A stretch of 64,000 nucleotides of DNA from Nocardioides psychrotolerans (GTDB lineage: Bacteria > Actinomycetota > Actinomycetes > Propionibacteriales > Nocardioidaceae), in contig NZ_FOQG01000017.1 of assembly GCF_900113685.1 (NCBI RefSeq), positions 19,628-83,627 of the forward strand, given 5' to 3'. Every line of letters starts with the position of its first letter. The first letter of the stretch is position 1. The translations under genes were made by a program, and so were the position numbers. The notes beneath the pieces were generated by a model. That model did no database searches. It saw only the letters and a list, made by a program, of their open reading frames with translations, and had not been told where the DNA came from. Shown one piece after another: positions 51,019 through 60,876 of the stretch.

Positions 51019-51894
51019 TCAGCGCATCCGATGGCGTTCAACCGCGACGACCTCGCCCTTGCGCAGGTGCGCCACCAGCATCTCCCCCAGCGCCAGCCCC
51101 GGGTCGTCGATCCCGAGGGCACCGAACACTGCCGGCAGCACCGGTCGGTGCGTGCAGATCACGACCGGGCGGGGGTCCTCGAGCACGCCGTCGACGATGC
51201 TGCGGACCCGCGTGGCCGACGCGCCCTCCTCGCTCAGGTCCTCCTCGCACTCGAGCGCCCAGCCGGTCGTGTCGGCGTACGGGGCGACCGTCTCGACGCA
51301 CCGCAGGCTGCCGGAGGTGACGATGCGGGTGACGCCGTAGGCCGCCAGGAGCGGCACGAGTCGCTGGGCGTGGGTGCGACCGGCGGCGAGCAGCGGCCTC
51401 TCGACGTCCTCGCCCCGCCAGGCCTTTCGGGAGCGGGCCGCCGCGTGGCGCAGCACGACCACCGGGTGCGTCTTGCGCCGGACCTTGAGCGCCTCGCGGA
51501 GGGTGTCGGCGTCGTAGAGGTAGGTCAGCTGCTCGAACGCCTCGGCCGCGTCGACCCACCGCACGTCGTCGATCTCCTCGTTGACGAGGTAGCCACTGAC
51601 GTCGTCATCACCCACGACGCGACCGGTCCAGTAGAAGACGGCCTTCATCCGCCCGGCGGCGCTGGTCAAGGCGTAGCGCTGGCTGCGCAGCGGCGGACCC
51701 AGGCGCACGTGCAGCCCGGTCTCCTCGGCGACCTCGCGTACGGCGGCCGCCGCGGCGTGCTCGCCCGGGTCGAGCTTGCCCTTGGGGAAGGACCAGTCGT
51801 CGTACTTGGGCCGATGGACCAGCAGCACCCGCTTGCCGGAACGGAAGACGACAACACCGGCGGACTGCACATCCTGGGGTCCGGACACGGGCAT
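51019..51894 (-). CDS. mutT1: NUDIX hydrolase with histidine phosphatase domain (MutT1-like)
   Basis: This 291-residue two-domain protein has an N-terminal Nudix domain with the box GKLDPGEHAAAAAVREVAEE and a C-terminal histidine phosphatase-like domain (VVVLRHAAARSRKAW with the RH motif). Mycobacterial MutT1 has this architecture and cleans up 8-oxo-dGTP and diadenosine polyphosphates. ATG 51894 is chosen; an ATG five codons upstream is possible. It ends about 165 bases before pstS. Confidence 0.88.
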   Translation of the reverse strand: MPVSGPQDVQSAGVVVFRSGKRVLLVHRPKYDDWSFPKGKLDPGEHAAAAAVREVAEETGLHVRLGPPLRSQRYALTSAAGRMKAVFYWTGRVVGDDDVSGYLVNEEIDDVRWVDAAEAFEQLTYLYDADTLREALKVRRKTHPVVVLRHAAARSRKAWRGEDVERPLLAAGRTHAQRLVPLLAAYGVTRIVTSGSLRCVETVAPYADTTGWALECEEDLSEEGASATRVRSIVDGVLEDPRPVVICTHRPVLPAVFGALGIDDPGLALGEMLVAHLRKGEVVAVERHRMR

Positions 51895-51944
51895 GCGGGC
51901 TAGTCTCACACCACCCGAACCACCTGAGGAGACCCGGCACCACC

Positions 51945-53012
51945 GTGACCCCCCTGCGTCTGCGAAAGATCGGCATCGTCCTCGTCGTGGTCGCCCTGGT
52001 GGCGGGGCTGGCGGTGGTCGGCCTGCGGTGGTGGGCCGACCGCGACCGCACCGACCTCCAGCGCGCGATCGACCTCGCGCCGGGCGACGGCGAGCGCTTC
52101 TCGTGGACCGACTGGGGCGCCGTGCGCGACGAGCTCGGCTTCGACCTCGACGCCGACTCGCCGTCGGAGGAGGTCACCGACTTCCTCGACGCGTCCTACA
52201 GCGCCGACCTCTCCTCGACCTCGGCGCTGCCCGAGTCGGCGCAGGTGCTGCACGTGCAGTTCGGCTTCTCGCCCGCCTCGGCCGACTGGGAGCTCTTCAG
52301 CCAGTCGGCCGCCGGGGCCGTCGTGCTGCTGCACCTGCCCGAGGACACCGACTGGGACAGGATCCGCGCGCGCATCACGAACCTCGGCTTCGTCGAGCCG
52401 GCCGACGAAGCCGGTGTTTGGGAGGGCGGCTCGGACGTGCTGGGGCGCATCGGCAGCGGGATCACCCCCGAGGTCGGCTACATCGCTCTCGACGAGGAGG
52501 ACTCGCTGGTCTTCACCAGCGACACCCGCGACTACCTCGCGGAGGCGGTCGACGACGCGATCGGCGACGGCTCGTCGGTCTCCGGGCTGTCAGAGGTCGT
52601 CGACGCGTCGGGCTCGCCGCTGTCGGCCGCGATCTACACCGGCCCCCAGGCCTGCGGGGCGCTGGCGATGGGCCAGGCCGACCCCGACGACCAGGCGCAG
52701 GGCGAGCAGCTGGTCCGGGAGGCCGGCGAGGTCAACCCCTACACGGGGTTCGCGATGTCGGTGCAGCCCGGCCTCGACCTGCGCGTGGCGCTGTCCTTCG
52801 AGACCGACGAGCAAGCCCGCACCAACGCCGACACCCGCGCGGTCCTGGCCGCCGGCCCCGCCCCCGGCCAGGGCGGCGACTTCTCCGACCGCTTCGCCCT
52901 CGGCCCCGTCGAGGCCGACGGGCCCGTCGTCACGCTGGCACTCGAGCCCGTCGAGGGCAGCTACGTGCTCTCCGACCTCTCCAACGGGCCGGTGCTGTTC
53001 GCGACCTGCTGA
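51945..53012 (+). CDS. Membrane-anchored protein of unknown function
   Basis: This 355-residue protein starts at GTG with one N-terminal transmembrane helix (about residues 8-27), followed by a large extracytoplasmic acidic domain, rich in Asp/Glu/Ala. No known motif is seen; two Cys (QACGALAMG and the final Cys) are the only ones. It is divergent from mutT1, with 50 bases between, and ends before a large hairpin. Function unknown. Confidence 0.75.
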   Translation: MTPLRLRKIGIVLVVVALVAGLAVVGLRWWADRDRTDLQRAIDLAPGDGERFSWTDWGAVRDELGFDLDADSPSEEVTDFLDASYSADLSSTSALPESAQVLHVQFGFSPASADWELFSQSAAGAVVLLHLPEDTDWDRIRARITNLGFVEPADEAGVWEGGSDVLGRIGSGITPEVGYIALDEEDSLVFTSDTRDYLAEAVDDAIGDGSSVSGLSEVVDASGSPLSAAIYTGPQACGALAMGQADPDDQAQGEQLVREAGEVNPYTGFAMSVQPGLDLRVALSFETDEQARTNADTRAVLAAGPAPGQGGDFSDRFALGPVEADGPVVTLALEPVEGSYVLSDLSNGPVLFATC

Positions 53013-53033
53013 GGCTGTGGACGGTTCGTGGCC

Positions 53034-53100
53034 CGGAAAGTGCGTGACGTTTTCGACCTCCACACCCCCTGGGAAGGTCGAAAACGTCACGTACTTTCCG
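53034..53100. terminator. 26-bp stem between convergent genes
   Basis: Arms 53034-53059 and 53075-53100 pair over 26 bases with one mismatch; the core is gtgacgttttcgacc and its complement, with a 15-base loop. It lies between the convergent hypothetical gene and copA, so it may stop transcription from both sides. The size is larger than needed for a terminator. Confidence 0.7.
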
Positions 53101-53113
53101 CCTGGCGGCGACC

Positions 53114-55357
<2,244 letters not shown>

Positions 55358-55370
55358 GGTCGTCAGCGGG

Positions 55371-55577
55371 TCACGCGAGGGCGTAGCCCGCCTCCTCCAC
55401 GGCCGCGGCGACCGCGGCCCGCTCGAGGGGTGTCGCGCTCGTGACGACGGCCGTGCCCTCGGTGTGGGAGACCTCGACGCCCTCGACGCCGGGGAGCTCG
55501 CTGATCTCCTCGCGCACGGAGGCCTCGCAGTGGCCGCAGGTCATGCCGGTGACGGTCCAGGTGGTGACGTGGCTCAT
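55371..55577 (-). CDS. copZ: Copper chaperone CopZ
   Basis: This 68-residue ferredoxin-like heavy-metal domain carries [15 protein letters not shown] with the CxxC copper site. It delivers Cu(I) to CopA. It is the first gene of the copZ-copA operon. The start ATG 55577 lies about 10 bases downstream of a palindrome typical for CsoR. Confidence 0.93.
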   Translation of the reverse strand: MSHVTTWTVTGMTCGHCEASVREEISELPGVEGVEVSHTEGTAVVTSATPLERAAVAAAVEEAGYALA

Positions 55578-55587
55578 GCCCCTACCA

Positions 55588-55606
55588 TATACCCCCCTTG
55601 GGTATA
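55588..55606. promoter_or_regulatory. CsoR-like operator upstream of copZ
   Basis: Inverted repeat tataccc/gggtata with a 5-base spacer (55588-55606) matches the GC-core dyads with TACCC/GGGTA arms recognised by the copper repressor CsoR. It overlaps the likely -10 region (tatatg on the minus strand). The repressor gene itself is not in the window. Confidence 0.75.
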
Positions 55607-55624
55607 GGTCGAACGGGACACAAA

Positions 55625-55651
55625 GACCCGCCGGCGCAGGGCCGGCGGGTC
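55625..55651 (-). terminator. Intrinsic terminator on the minus strand
   Basis: Stem gacccgccggc/gccggcgggtc (55625-55635 and 55641-55651, loop of 5) is followed on the minus strand by TTTG. It lies just after the stop of the small acidic gene and separates it from copZ. Confidence 0.75.
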
Positions 55652-55659
55652 AGCGCTCA

Positions 55660-55833
55660 TCAGGCCCCGTGTCGCGGGTGGGGTGGTTGCGGGCTCACGC
55701 CGAGGATCTGGTCGATCTCGTCGGGCTCGAGGTGGTCGTCGCACTCACTCGCGGCGATGATGAGGTTGGTGGTGAGCTCAACCTCGCCGAGGAGGTCGAC
55801 GTCTTCGAGAGTCACGTCGAACTGGTCGTACAC
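55660..55833 (-). CDS. Short acidic protein of 57 residues
   Basis: A minus-strand GTG at 55833 opens a 57-residue frame: MYDQFDVTLEDVDLLGEVEL is followed by TTNLIIAASECDDHLEPDEI, with a Pro/His-rich end. The base pattern looks coding, a GGGG stretch lies upstream as a weak ribosome site, and an intrinsic terminator follows directly. I believe similar small proteins occur in actinobacteria, but I know no function. It is acidic and may bind a partner protein. Confidence 0.7.
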   Translation of the reverse strand: MYDQFDVTLEDVDLLGEVELTTNLIIAASECDDHLEPDEIDQILGVSPQPPHPRHGA

Positions 55834-56011
55834 GAGGGACCCCTATCTGGTCGGTGGGCGTGTATCCGAGCAAGCCTTCCCCCCTCAGCCTACGCGCAAA
55901 CGAGCGCGACCCCCCTGGTCACCATGGGCTAGGCATGGGCTAGGCATGCGCTGCCCCGAACGGACCATGGTCAGCGCCCGTGCGTCGTGCATCTCGTGCC
56001 CCGCACACGCG

Positions 56012-56049
56012 GCACGAGGCCCCCATCCCGCAGGATGGAGGCCTCGTGC
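56012..56049 (-). terminator. Hairpin downstream of cspA
   Basis: Arms 56012-56028 and 56033-56049 form a 17-bp stem with one mismatch and the loop cgca, 25 bases past the cspA stop. It is a likely terminator without a T-run. Confidence 0.65.
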
Positions 56050-56074
56050 TGACGACAGTGCGTCTCGTCGGAGA

Positions 56075-56278
56075 TCAGACGGCGTGAACGTTCTCCGCCT
56101 GGGGACCCTTGGGGCCCTGGGTGACGTCGAACTCGACCTTCTGGTTCTCGTCCAGGGACTTGTAGCCCTGGGTCTGGATCGCCGAGTAGTGCACGAAGAC
56201 GTCGTCGCCGCCGTCCTCCTGTGCAATGAAGCCGAAGCCCTTCTCAGCGTTGAACCACTTCACGGTGCCTTGTGCCAT
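56075..56278 (-). CDS. cspA: Cold shock protein
   Basis: This 67-residue single-strand nucleic acid chaperone has RNP-1 KGFGFI and RNP-2 DVFVHY, starting [16 protein letters not shown]. Length and motifs are exact for CspA. An aggag site lies about 10 bases before the ATG. It is preceded by a 290-base gap to the divergent oxidase gene, leaving room for the long 5' leader typical of csp mRNAs. Confidence 0.96.
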   Translation of the reverse strand: MAQGTVKWFNAEKGFGFIAQEDGGDDVFVHYSAIQTQGYKSLDENQKVEFDVTQGPKGPQAENVHAV

Positions 56279-56572
56279 GTTGCTTGTACTCCTGTTATCG
56301 GAACGAAAGTCGCCGCTTCAGCGACCCGCATCAGATGCGGTGAAACGTCGCCCCGACCCGTGATTGGCAGCACCACAAACCAGAAACGCCGTCGGATCAC
56401 AAACTCCGCGGCCGTCGACCTGCTGGAACTTGCACCTTCTGCGCTGAAGATCCTATCAAGGGAATGGGCCGTACGAACTGATCGTCCCCGCTGTTTCTCG
56501 GGGCCATCCATGAAGGTTCTGCGACAGGCGCGTGTCAGCGCGGGAAACGAGACGACGTGGGAGGGTCGGAGC

Positions 56573-57952
56573 ATGTACGACGACCCGATCGCCGCCGCGT
56601 TCGGCGACCTCGCCGCCGACCTCTTCACGACCGACCCCGACCTGGTCGCGGGCTTCGCGCACGACGAGTCCCGCCTCACCGAGCGGGCGCTCCCGGCCGG
56701 CGTCCTGTCGCCCCGCTCGACCCATGACGTCGCCGACATGGCCCGCCGGGCGCACGCGCACGGCGTACCCCTGGTGGCGCGGGGCGCCGGCTCCGGCCTG
56801 TCCGGCGCTGCGAATGCTCCCGCGGGGTCGGTCGTCCTGCGCACCCACCGGCTGGCCGCGATCCTGGAGGTCGATGCGGCCGAGCGGCTCGCGGTGGTCC
56901 AGCCGGGGGTCGTCACGGCCGACCTGCGCGCGGTCGCTCGTGAGGCCGGGCTGTTCTACCCGCCCGACCCCGGCTCCGTGGCGATCTCCACGGTCGGTGG
57001 CAACGTCGCCACCGACGCGGGTGGCATGTGCTGCGTGAAGTACGGCGTGACGGGTGACTACGTCCTGGGCCTCGAGGTCGTCCTCGCCGACGGGACCGTC
57101 GTGCGCACGGGTCGTCGTACGGCCAAGGGGGTCGCGGGCTATGACCTCACGAGCCTCTTCGTGGGCTCGGAGGGCACGCTGGGCATCATCACCGAGATCA
57201 CCGTGCGCCTGCTGCCGGCGCCGGCCGCCGCCGCCCAGACGCTGGTCGCGACGTTCCCCGACCTGGCCTCCGCCGGCCGCGTCGTGGCCGCGATCGCCGC
57301 GTCGGGGACGGCGGTGTCGATGCTCGAGATCATGGACCGGGTGACGCTTCGCGCAGTCGACGCACGGACCGGGATGGGGTTCGACCCCGACACCGCCGCG
57401 ATGGTGCTCGCCCAGGCCGACGACCAGGCCGCTGCGACGACCGTCGCTGCCCTCGCCCTCCTGTGTGCAGACGGCGGCGCCACCGACGTCGCGACCTCCG
57501 AGGACCCCGACGAGGCCGAGTTGCTGCTCGAGGCCCGCCGCCAGGCCCTGCCGGCCCTCGAGGCCCTCGGCGACTGGCTCCTCGACGACGTCTGCGTCCC
57601 CCGCACCCGCATCGTGGACCTGCTCGAGGGGGTCGAGGCGATCGCTGCGGCCGCGTCGTTGACCATCGGCGTCTTCGGCCACGCCGGCGACGGCAACATG
57701 CACCCGACCGTGATCTACGACCAGTCCGACCCCGCCAGCCGCGCCGCCGCGAGCCGGGCGTTCGACGCCATCACACGCCTCGCCCTCGACCTCGGCGGCA
57801 CCATCACCGGCGAGCACGGGGTGGGGCGGCTCAAGACGTCGTGGCTGGCCCACGAGCTGGACCCCGCCGCCCTCGCGCTCCAGCGCCGCATCAAGGACGC
57901 GCTGGATCCCACCGGCATCCTCAACCCTGGTGCGGTGCTGGCCGCGGACTGA
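56573..57952 (+). CDS. FAD-binding oxidase/dehydrogenase (GlcD-like)
   Basis: This 459-residue flavoprotein of the GlcD/D-lactate dehydrogenase family has the FAD-binding VPLVARGAGSGLSGAANAP, PDPGSVAISTVGGNVATDAGG, GVAGYDLTSLFVGSEGTLG, and the C-terminal HAGDGNMHP and GEHGVGRLK, which hold the conserved His. It likely oxidises glycolate or another 2-hydroxy acid. ATG 56573 has ggagg nearby; the frame remains open upstream without family-like sequence. No GlcE or GlcF subunits follow, so it may act alone. Confidence 0.9.
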   Translation: MYDDPIAAAFGDLAADLFTTDPDLVAGFAHDESRLTERALPAGVLSPRSTHDVADMARRAHAHGVPLVARGAGSGLSGAANAPAGSVVLRTHRLAAILEVDAAERLAVVQPGVVTADLRAVAREAGLFYPPDPGSVAISTVGGNVATDAGGMCCVKYGVTGDYVLGLEVVLADGTVVRTGRRTAKGVAGYDLTSLFVGSEGTLGIITEITVRLLPAPAAAAQTLVATFPDLASAGRVVAAIAASGTAVSMLEIMDRVTLRAVDARTGMGFDPDTAAMVLAQADDQAAATTVAALALLCADGGATDVATSEDPDEAELLLEARRQALPALEALGDWLLDDVCVPRTRIVDLLEGVEAIAAAASLTIGVFGHAGDGNMHPTVIYDQSDPASRAAASRAFDAITRLALDLGGTITGEHGVGRLKTSWLAHELDPAALALQRRIKDALDPTGILNPGAVLAAD

Positions 57953-58092
57953 CCGGCCGCTCCAACAGGCCGCTCCGTCAGGGCCGCTCCATCAAGGTAT
58001 GCAGACGAACCGCCACTCCCCGCGCGGAAGACCCCGTGGTTGGCGGCGTGTCACCGAGGGAAGTGCCCGCTCCCAGCGGCTGACGAGCGGGC

Positions 58093-58392
58093 TCAGTCGT
58101 CCTCGGTCAGCTGGAAGCGATCCGAGGCCGCAGCGCTCCGGTCCGACTTGGAGCCGAGCCGGTCCAGCGCGGCCGAGCGGCGGGCCCGGTGGTCGTGGTC
58201 GCCGGCATCGCGGCTGAGGAAGGCCTTCTTGCTGGCCTCCCCGTCCCGCTCCTCGGCCGCCGCATCACGTGCGTCGGCCTCGTCGTCGCGTTCCGCGGCT
58301 GCGGCAAGCACCCGCTTCGCCGTCGCTGAGCGCCGGCTGCGCTCGCCAGCATGTGCGGCCGCGTCACGCGGGTCGTTCTCCTCGGAAGCCAC
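58093..58392 (-). CDS. Small charged helical protein
   Basis: This is a 99-residue protein from GTG 58392 composed of Arg/Asp/Glu/Ala-rich helix (ENDPRDAAAHAGERSRRSAT, then AAAERDDEADARDAAAEERD). Similar heptad-rich sequences are found at the N termini of actinobacterial signalling proteins. No function can be named. The upstream part of the open frame is not protein-like. Confidence 0.5.
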   Translation of the reverse strand: MASEENDPRDAAAHAGERSRRSATAKRVLAAAAERDDEADARDAAAEERDGEASKKAFLSRDAGDHDHRARRSAALDRLGSKSDRSAAASDRFQLTEDD

Positions 58393-58611
58393 CCGCCCAT
58401 CAGAGCACACCCGCGCGGCGCCACGGGGCCACGGGGCCACGGGCCCGCGACCCTGCTCGCCGCTGCGCAATCGCCCCCAAGCACGGTCAGTCGCGCCGCC
58501 CGGCACCGAGGGCGCGACAGCGGCCCGCACCCCGACCAGGACACAGGCGAGCAGCATGCGGATCACCAGGCCCCACGGGATGCCGAGGGGGTGCGGAGCC
58601 CCGTTCCCCGG

Positions 58612-58800
58612 CTAGCGGATCCGCACGATCCGCGCAGCGCTGGGCGTGCCGGAGCCGACCGCGTTGCGCGCGGTCACCCGCAGCTGGTGGGCGCCGGGCC
58701 GGAGGTTCTTGAACATCAGCTTGCGGACCCGTCCGGCCACGGTCCGGGTCGCGGGCTTGCCGCCCTTGACGACGTAGGAGGCCCCGCCGACCGGCCCCAC
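58612..58800 (-). pseudogene. Fragment of a fibronectin type III domain protein
   Basis: A 62-residue minus-strand frame ends with FKNLRPGAHQLRVTARNAVG and [13 protein letters not shown], a clear C-terminal half of an Fn3 domain. Upstream, the frame turns into sequence with no protein character, and no signal peptide or first half of the domain is present. It is most likely the 3' remnant of a secreted Fn3 protein. Confidence 0.55.
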
Positions 58801-59008
58801 CCGTCGGGGGTGACACGCGGGGCAGTGATCAGCGCCCGCTGTCGCAGCCCCGATCACCAGGCTCAACGGGCACCTCGCGGAAGGTCGCGCAGCGGAGGCA
58901 GGGGATGGTGCGTGTCCAGCTGACAGACAGGCTCCGCCAACCCGCGCCAACCTTTCGCGGCACTGGGGGCGTTCCTAGCGTGACACCATCCATCGCGAGG
59001 AGCAGCGC

Positions 59009-59506
59009 GTGCAGGAGCAGGAGTTCACCGAGTGGGCAGCCGGGTGCCAGAGAACCCTGCTGCGCTCGGCCTACCTGCTGACCGGTGACCTGCACCGCGC
59101 GCAGGACCTGGTCCAGGAGGCTCTGGTCAAGGTGGCGCTGCGCTGGTCGCAGCTGCGCGAGGGCAACCCCACGGCGTACGCCCGCAGGATCATCGTGCGC
59201 GACAACGTGAGCTGGTGGCGCCGGCGCCGCGAGACCGCGGTGGCGGAGCCGGAGGGGCCGGCTCCCGACGGGGTGAGCAGCGACCCCGTGACCGCGATGG
59301 TCGTACGACGGGCCCTGCTGCGGCTCACCCCCGCCCAGCGGGCGGTGCTGGTGCTGCGGCACTTCGACGACCTCTCGGAGCGCGAGACCGCCGACGTGCT
59401 CGGCGTCAGCGTCGGCACCGTCAAGAGCCAGAACGCCGCCGCCCTCGCCCGGCTCCGCACCGGCGCACCCGAGCTGCTCGACCTGATCGGAGACCATCAT
59501 GAGTGA
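59009..59506 (+). CDS. SigE family RNA polymerase sigma factor
   Basis: This 165-residue ECF sigma factor of the actinobacterial SigE family has region 2 with LLTGDLHRAQDLVQEALVKV and region 4 with LTPAQRAVLVLRHFDDLSERETADVLGVSVGTVKSQNAAALARL. The GTG start fits the family N terminus. Its 3' end overlaps the next gene by 8 bases, so the two are coupled; the partner is likely to be its membrane regulator. Confidence 0.9.
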   Translation: MQEQEFTEWAAGCQRTLLRSAYLLTGDLHRAQDLVQEALVKVALRWSQLREGNPTAYARRIIVRDNVSWWRRRRETAVAEPEGPAPDGVSSDPVTAMVVRRALLRLTPAQRAVLVLRHFDDLSERETADVLGVSVGTVKSQNAAALARLRTGAPELLDLIGDHHE

Positions 59507-60725
59507 GCTGCGCGCGCTGTTCGACCACGCGACCGACGGCATCGAGAACCCGCGGCTGGAGCAGGTCGCGCTGTGCACCGCCCAGCGCCGACGCACCCGC
59601 CGACGGGGGGCGGCTGCCGCCGCTGTCGCCTCGACGTTGGTCCTGGCCGTGGCGGTCGTCGTCGGCAGCCAGACCGGCGGCGTCCGGAGCGACAGCACCC
59701 TGCCGGCGGGACCTCCCGGGCTCACCCCGCCCCCGCCATCCGCGACGTCCATGCCGTCCGCGCCCGCACTGGCGCCTGCTCCCACGTGGGATCCCCGCGA
59801 CGTCGACGACCTGCCCGCCGCCGCGGCGCAGGTCGTGGCCGCGCTGCCCGAGGTCATCGACCCGCCCCCTTCGTCGCCGCTGCTGGCCGACGACCCGGTC
59901 GGGAGCGCGATCGTCGCCGTCGAGGAGCGCGGGACCGCGCAGGTGCTCGGCACCGACGGCGCGTGGCGCACCGTGCCGCTCGACGGCCGCTACCCCCGGA
60001 TCGCGCTCAGTCCGGGCGGCACGAGGCTCGCGGTCTACTACTACGTCGACACCGAGGACCCGGACCACACCTACGCCGTGACGGTCCACGACCTCGCGAC
60101 CGGCGGGAGCACGGTGCTCCAGCCGCCATCAGGCTTCGTGCCGTGGGACGACACGGGCTGGTCGTTCCTCGACGAGGACCTGCTGCTGCTCAACAGCGGC
60201 CAGGCGTCGTACGCCGTCCCTCTCGCCACGGGAGCCGCGGAGCCGCGTCCCTACCGCGCCGGTCTCTCGCGCACCGTCGATCCGGACGGCGACGTACTGG
60301 TGAGCCCGGACTGGAGCGAGCGCAACGTGCTCCTCGACTATGCGGGCGCGACGCCGCGCGAGGTGAGCATGGAGCAGACCGGACGGCTGGCCAGGATCGT
60401 CGCCGACGACGACACGGTCGTCGGGACCTCCTACGAGAACGGGCCCTTCGCGGTCTACGTCGCCGACCGCGCGACCCTCACCCCCCAGGCCTCGCTGCCG
60501 ATCCTCGACCCGGAGGCCAACTACAGCAACTGGGGCCTGGGGCCCCAGGCCCTCCTCGACGACGGCACGGTCCTGCTGCGCGTGGCGGCGCTCGGGGGCG
60601 GCCGCGCCACGGGCTTCAGGCTGGTGCTGTGGGACCCGGCGGACGGCGCCCTGTCCGTCGTCAGCTCGACCGACCTGCCCGTCGAGGCGTTGGTCGTCTT
60701 CGCCTCCGGGCTGCTCCGCAGCTGA
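59499..60725 (+). CDS. Membrane protein coupled to the sigma factor
   Basis: This 408-residue protein has a cytoplasmic N terminus of about 40 residues (SELRALFDHATDGIEN, then Arg-rich), one transmembrane helix (about 41-60), a Pro-rich linker and an extracytoplasmic domain with WD40/beta-propeller-like repeats (YPRIALSPGGTRLAVY). The overlap with the sigma gene and the topology suggest an anti-sigma or sensor role, but no zinc-anti-sigma motif (HxxxCxxC) is present. Confidence 0.78.
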   Translation: MSELRALFDHATDGIENPRLEQVALCTAQRRRTRRRGAAAAAVASTLVLAVAVVVGSQTGGVRSDSTLPAGPPGLTPPPPSATSMPSAPALAPAPTWDPRDVDDLPAAAAQVVAALPEVIDPPPSSPLLADDPVGSAIVAVEERGTAQVLGTDGAWRTVPLDGRYPRIALSPGGTRLAVYYYVDTEDPDHTYAVTVHDLATGGSTVLQPPSGFVPWDDTGWSFLDEDLLLLNSGQASYAVPLATGAAEPRPYRAGLSRTVDPDGDVLVSPDWSERNVLLDYAGATPREVSMEQTGRLARIVADDDTVVGTSYENGPFAVYVADRATLTPQASLPILDPEANYSNWGLGPQALLDDGTVLLRVAALGGGRATGFRLVLWDPADGALSVVSSTDLPVEALVVFASGLLRS

Positions 60726-60876
60726 AGCAGAAGCCCGACCCGACTGCGCCTACTCAAGGTTGATGAAGTTTCCCTGAACTCCGGGGCAAGACGTCGATTC
60801 CCCTGATGTCGCCCGACTCCGGGCCTAGCGTCGATCCGGGGCGCCGAGGGGTCGGCGTGGGACTGGGAGATTCGAC

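Noticed and set aside
55598..56572. Upstream extension of the GlcD-like frame across cspA
   Set aside because: The part before 56573 is antisense to cspA and the small acidic gene and lacks family similarity.
57953..58010. Three ggccgctcc copies after the GlcD-like gene, considered as a repeat array
   Set aside because: Spacing is irregular and copies are short; chance in GC-rich DNA is likely. No CRISPR-like repeat-spacer structure exists anywhere in the window.
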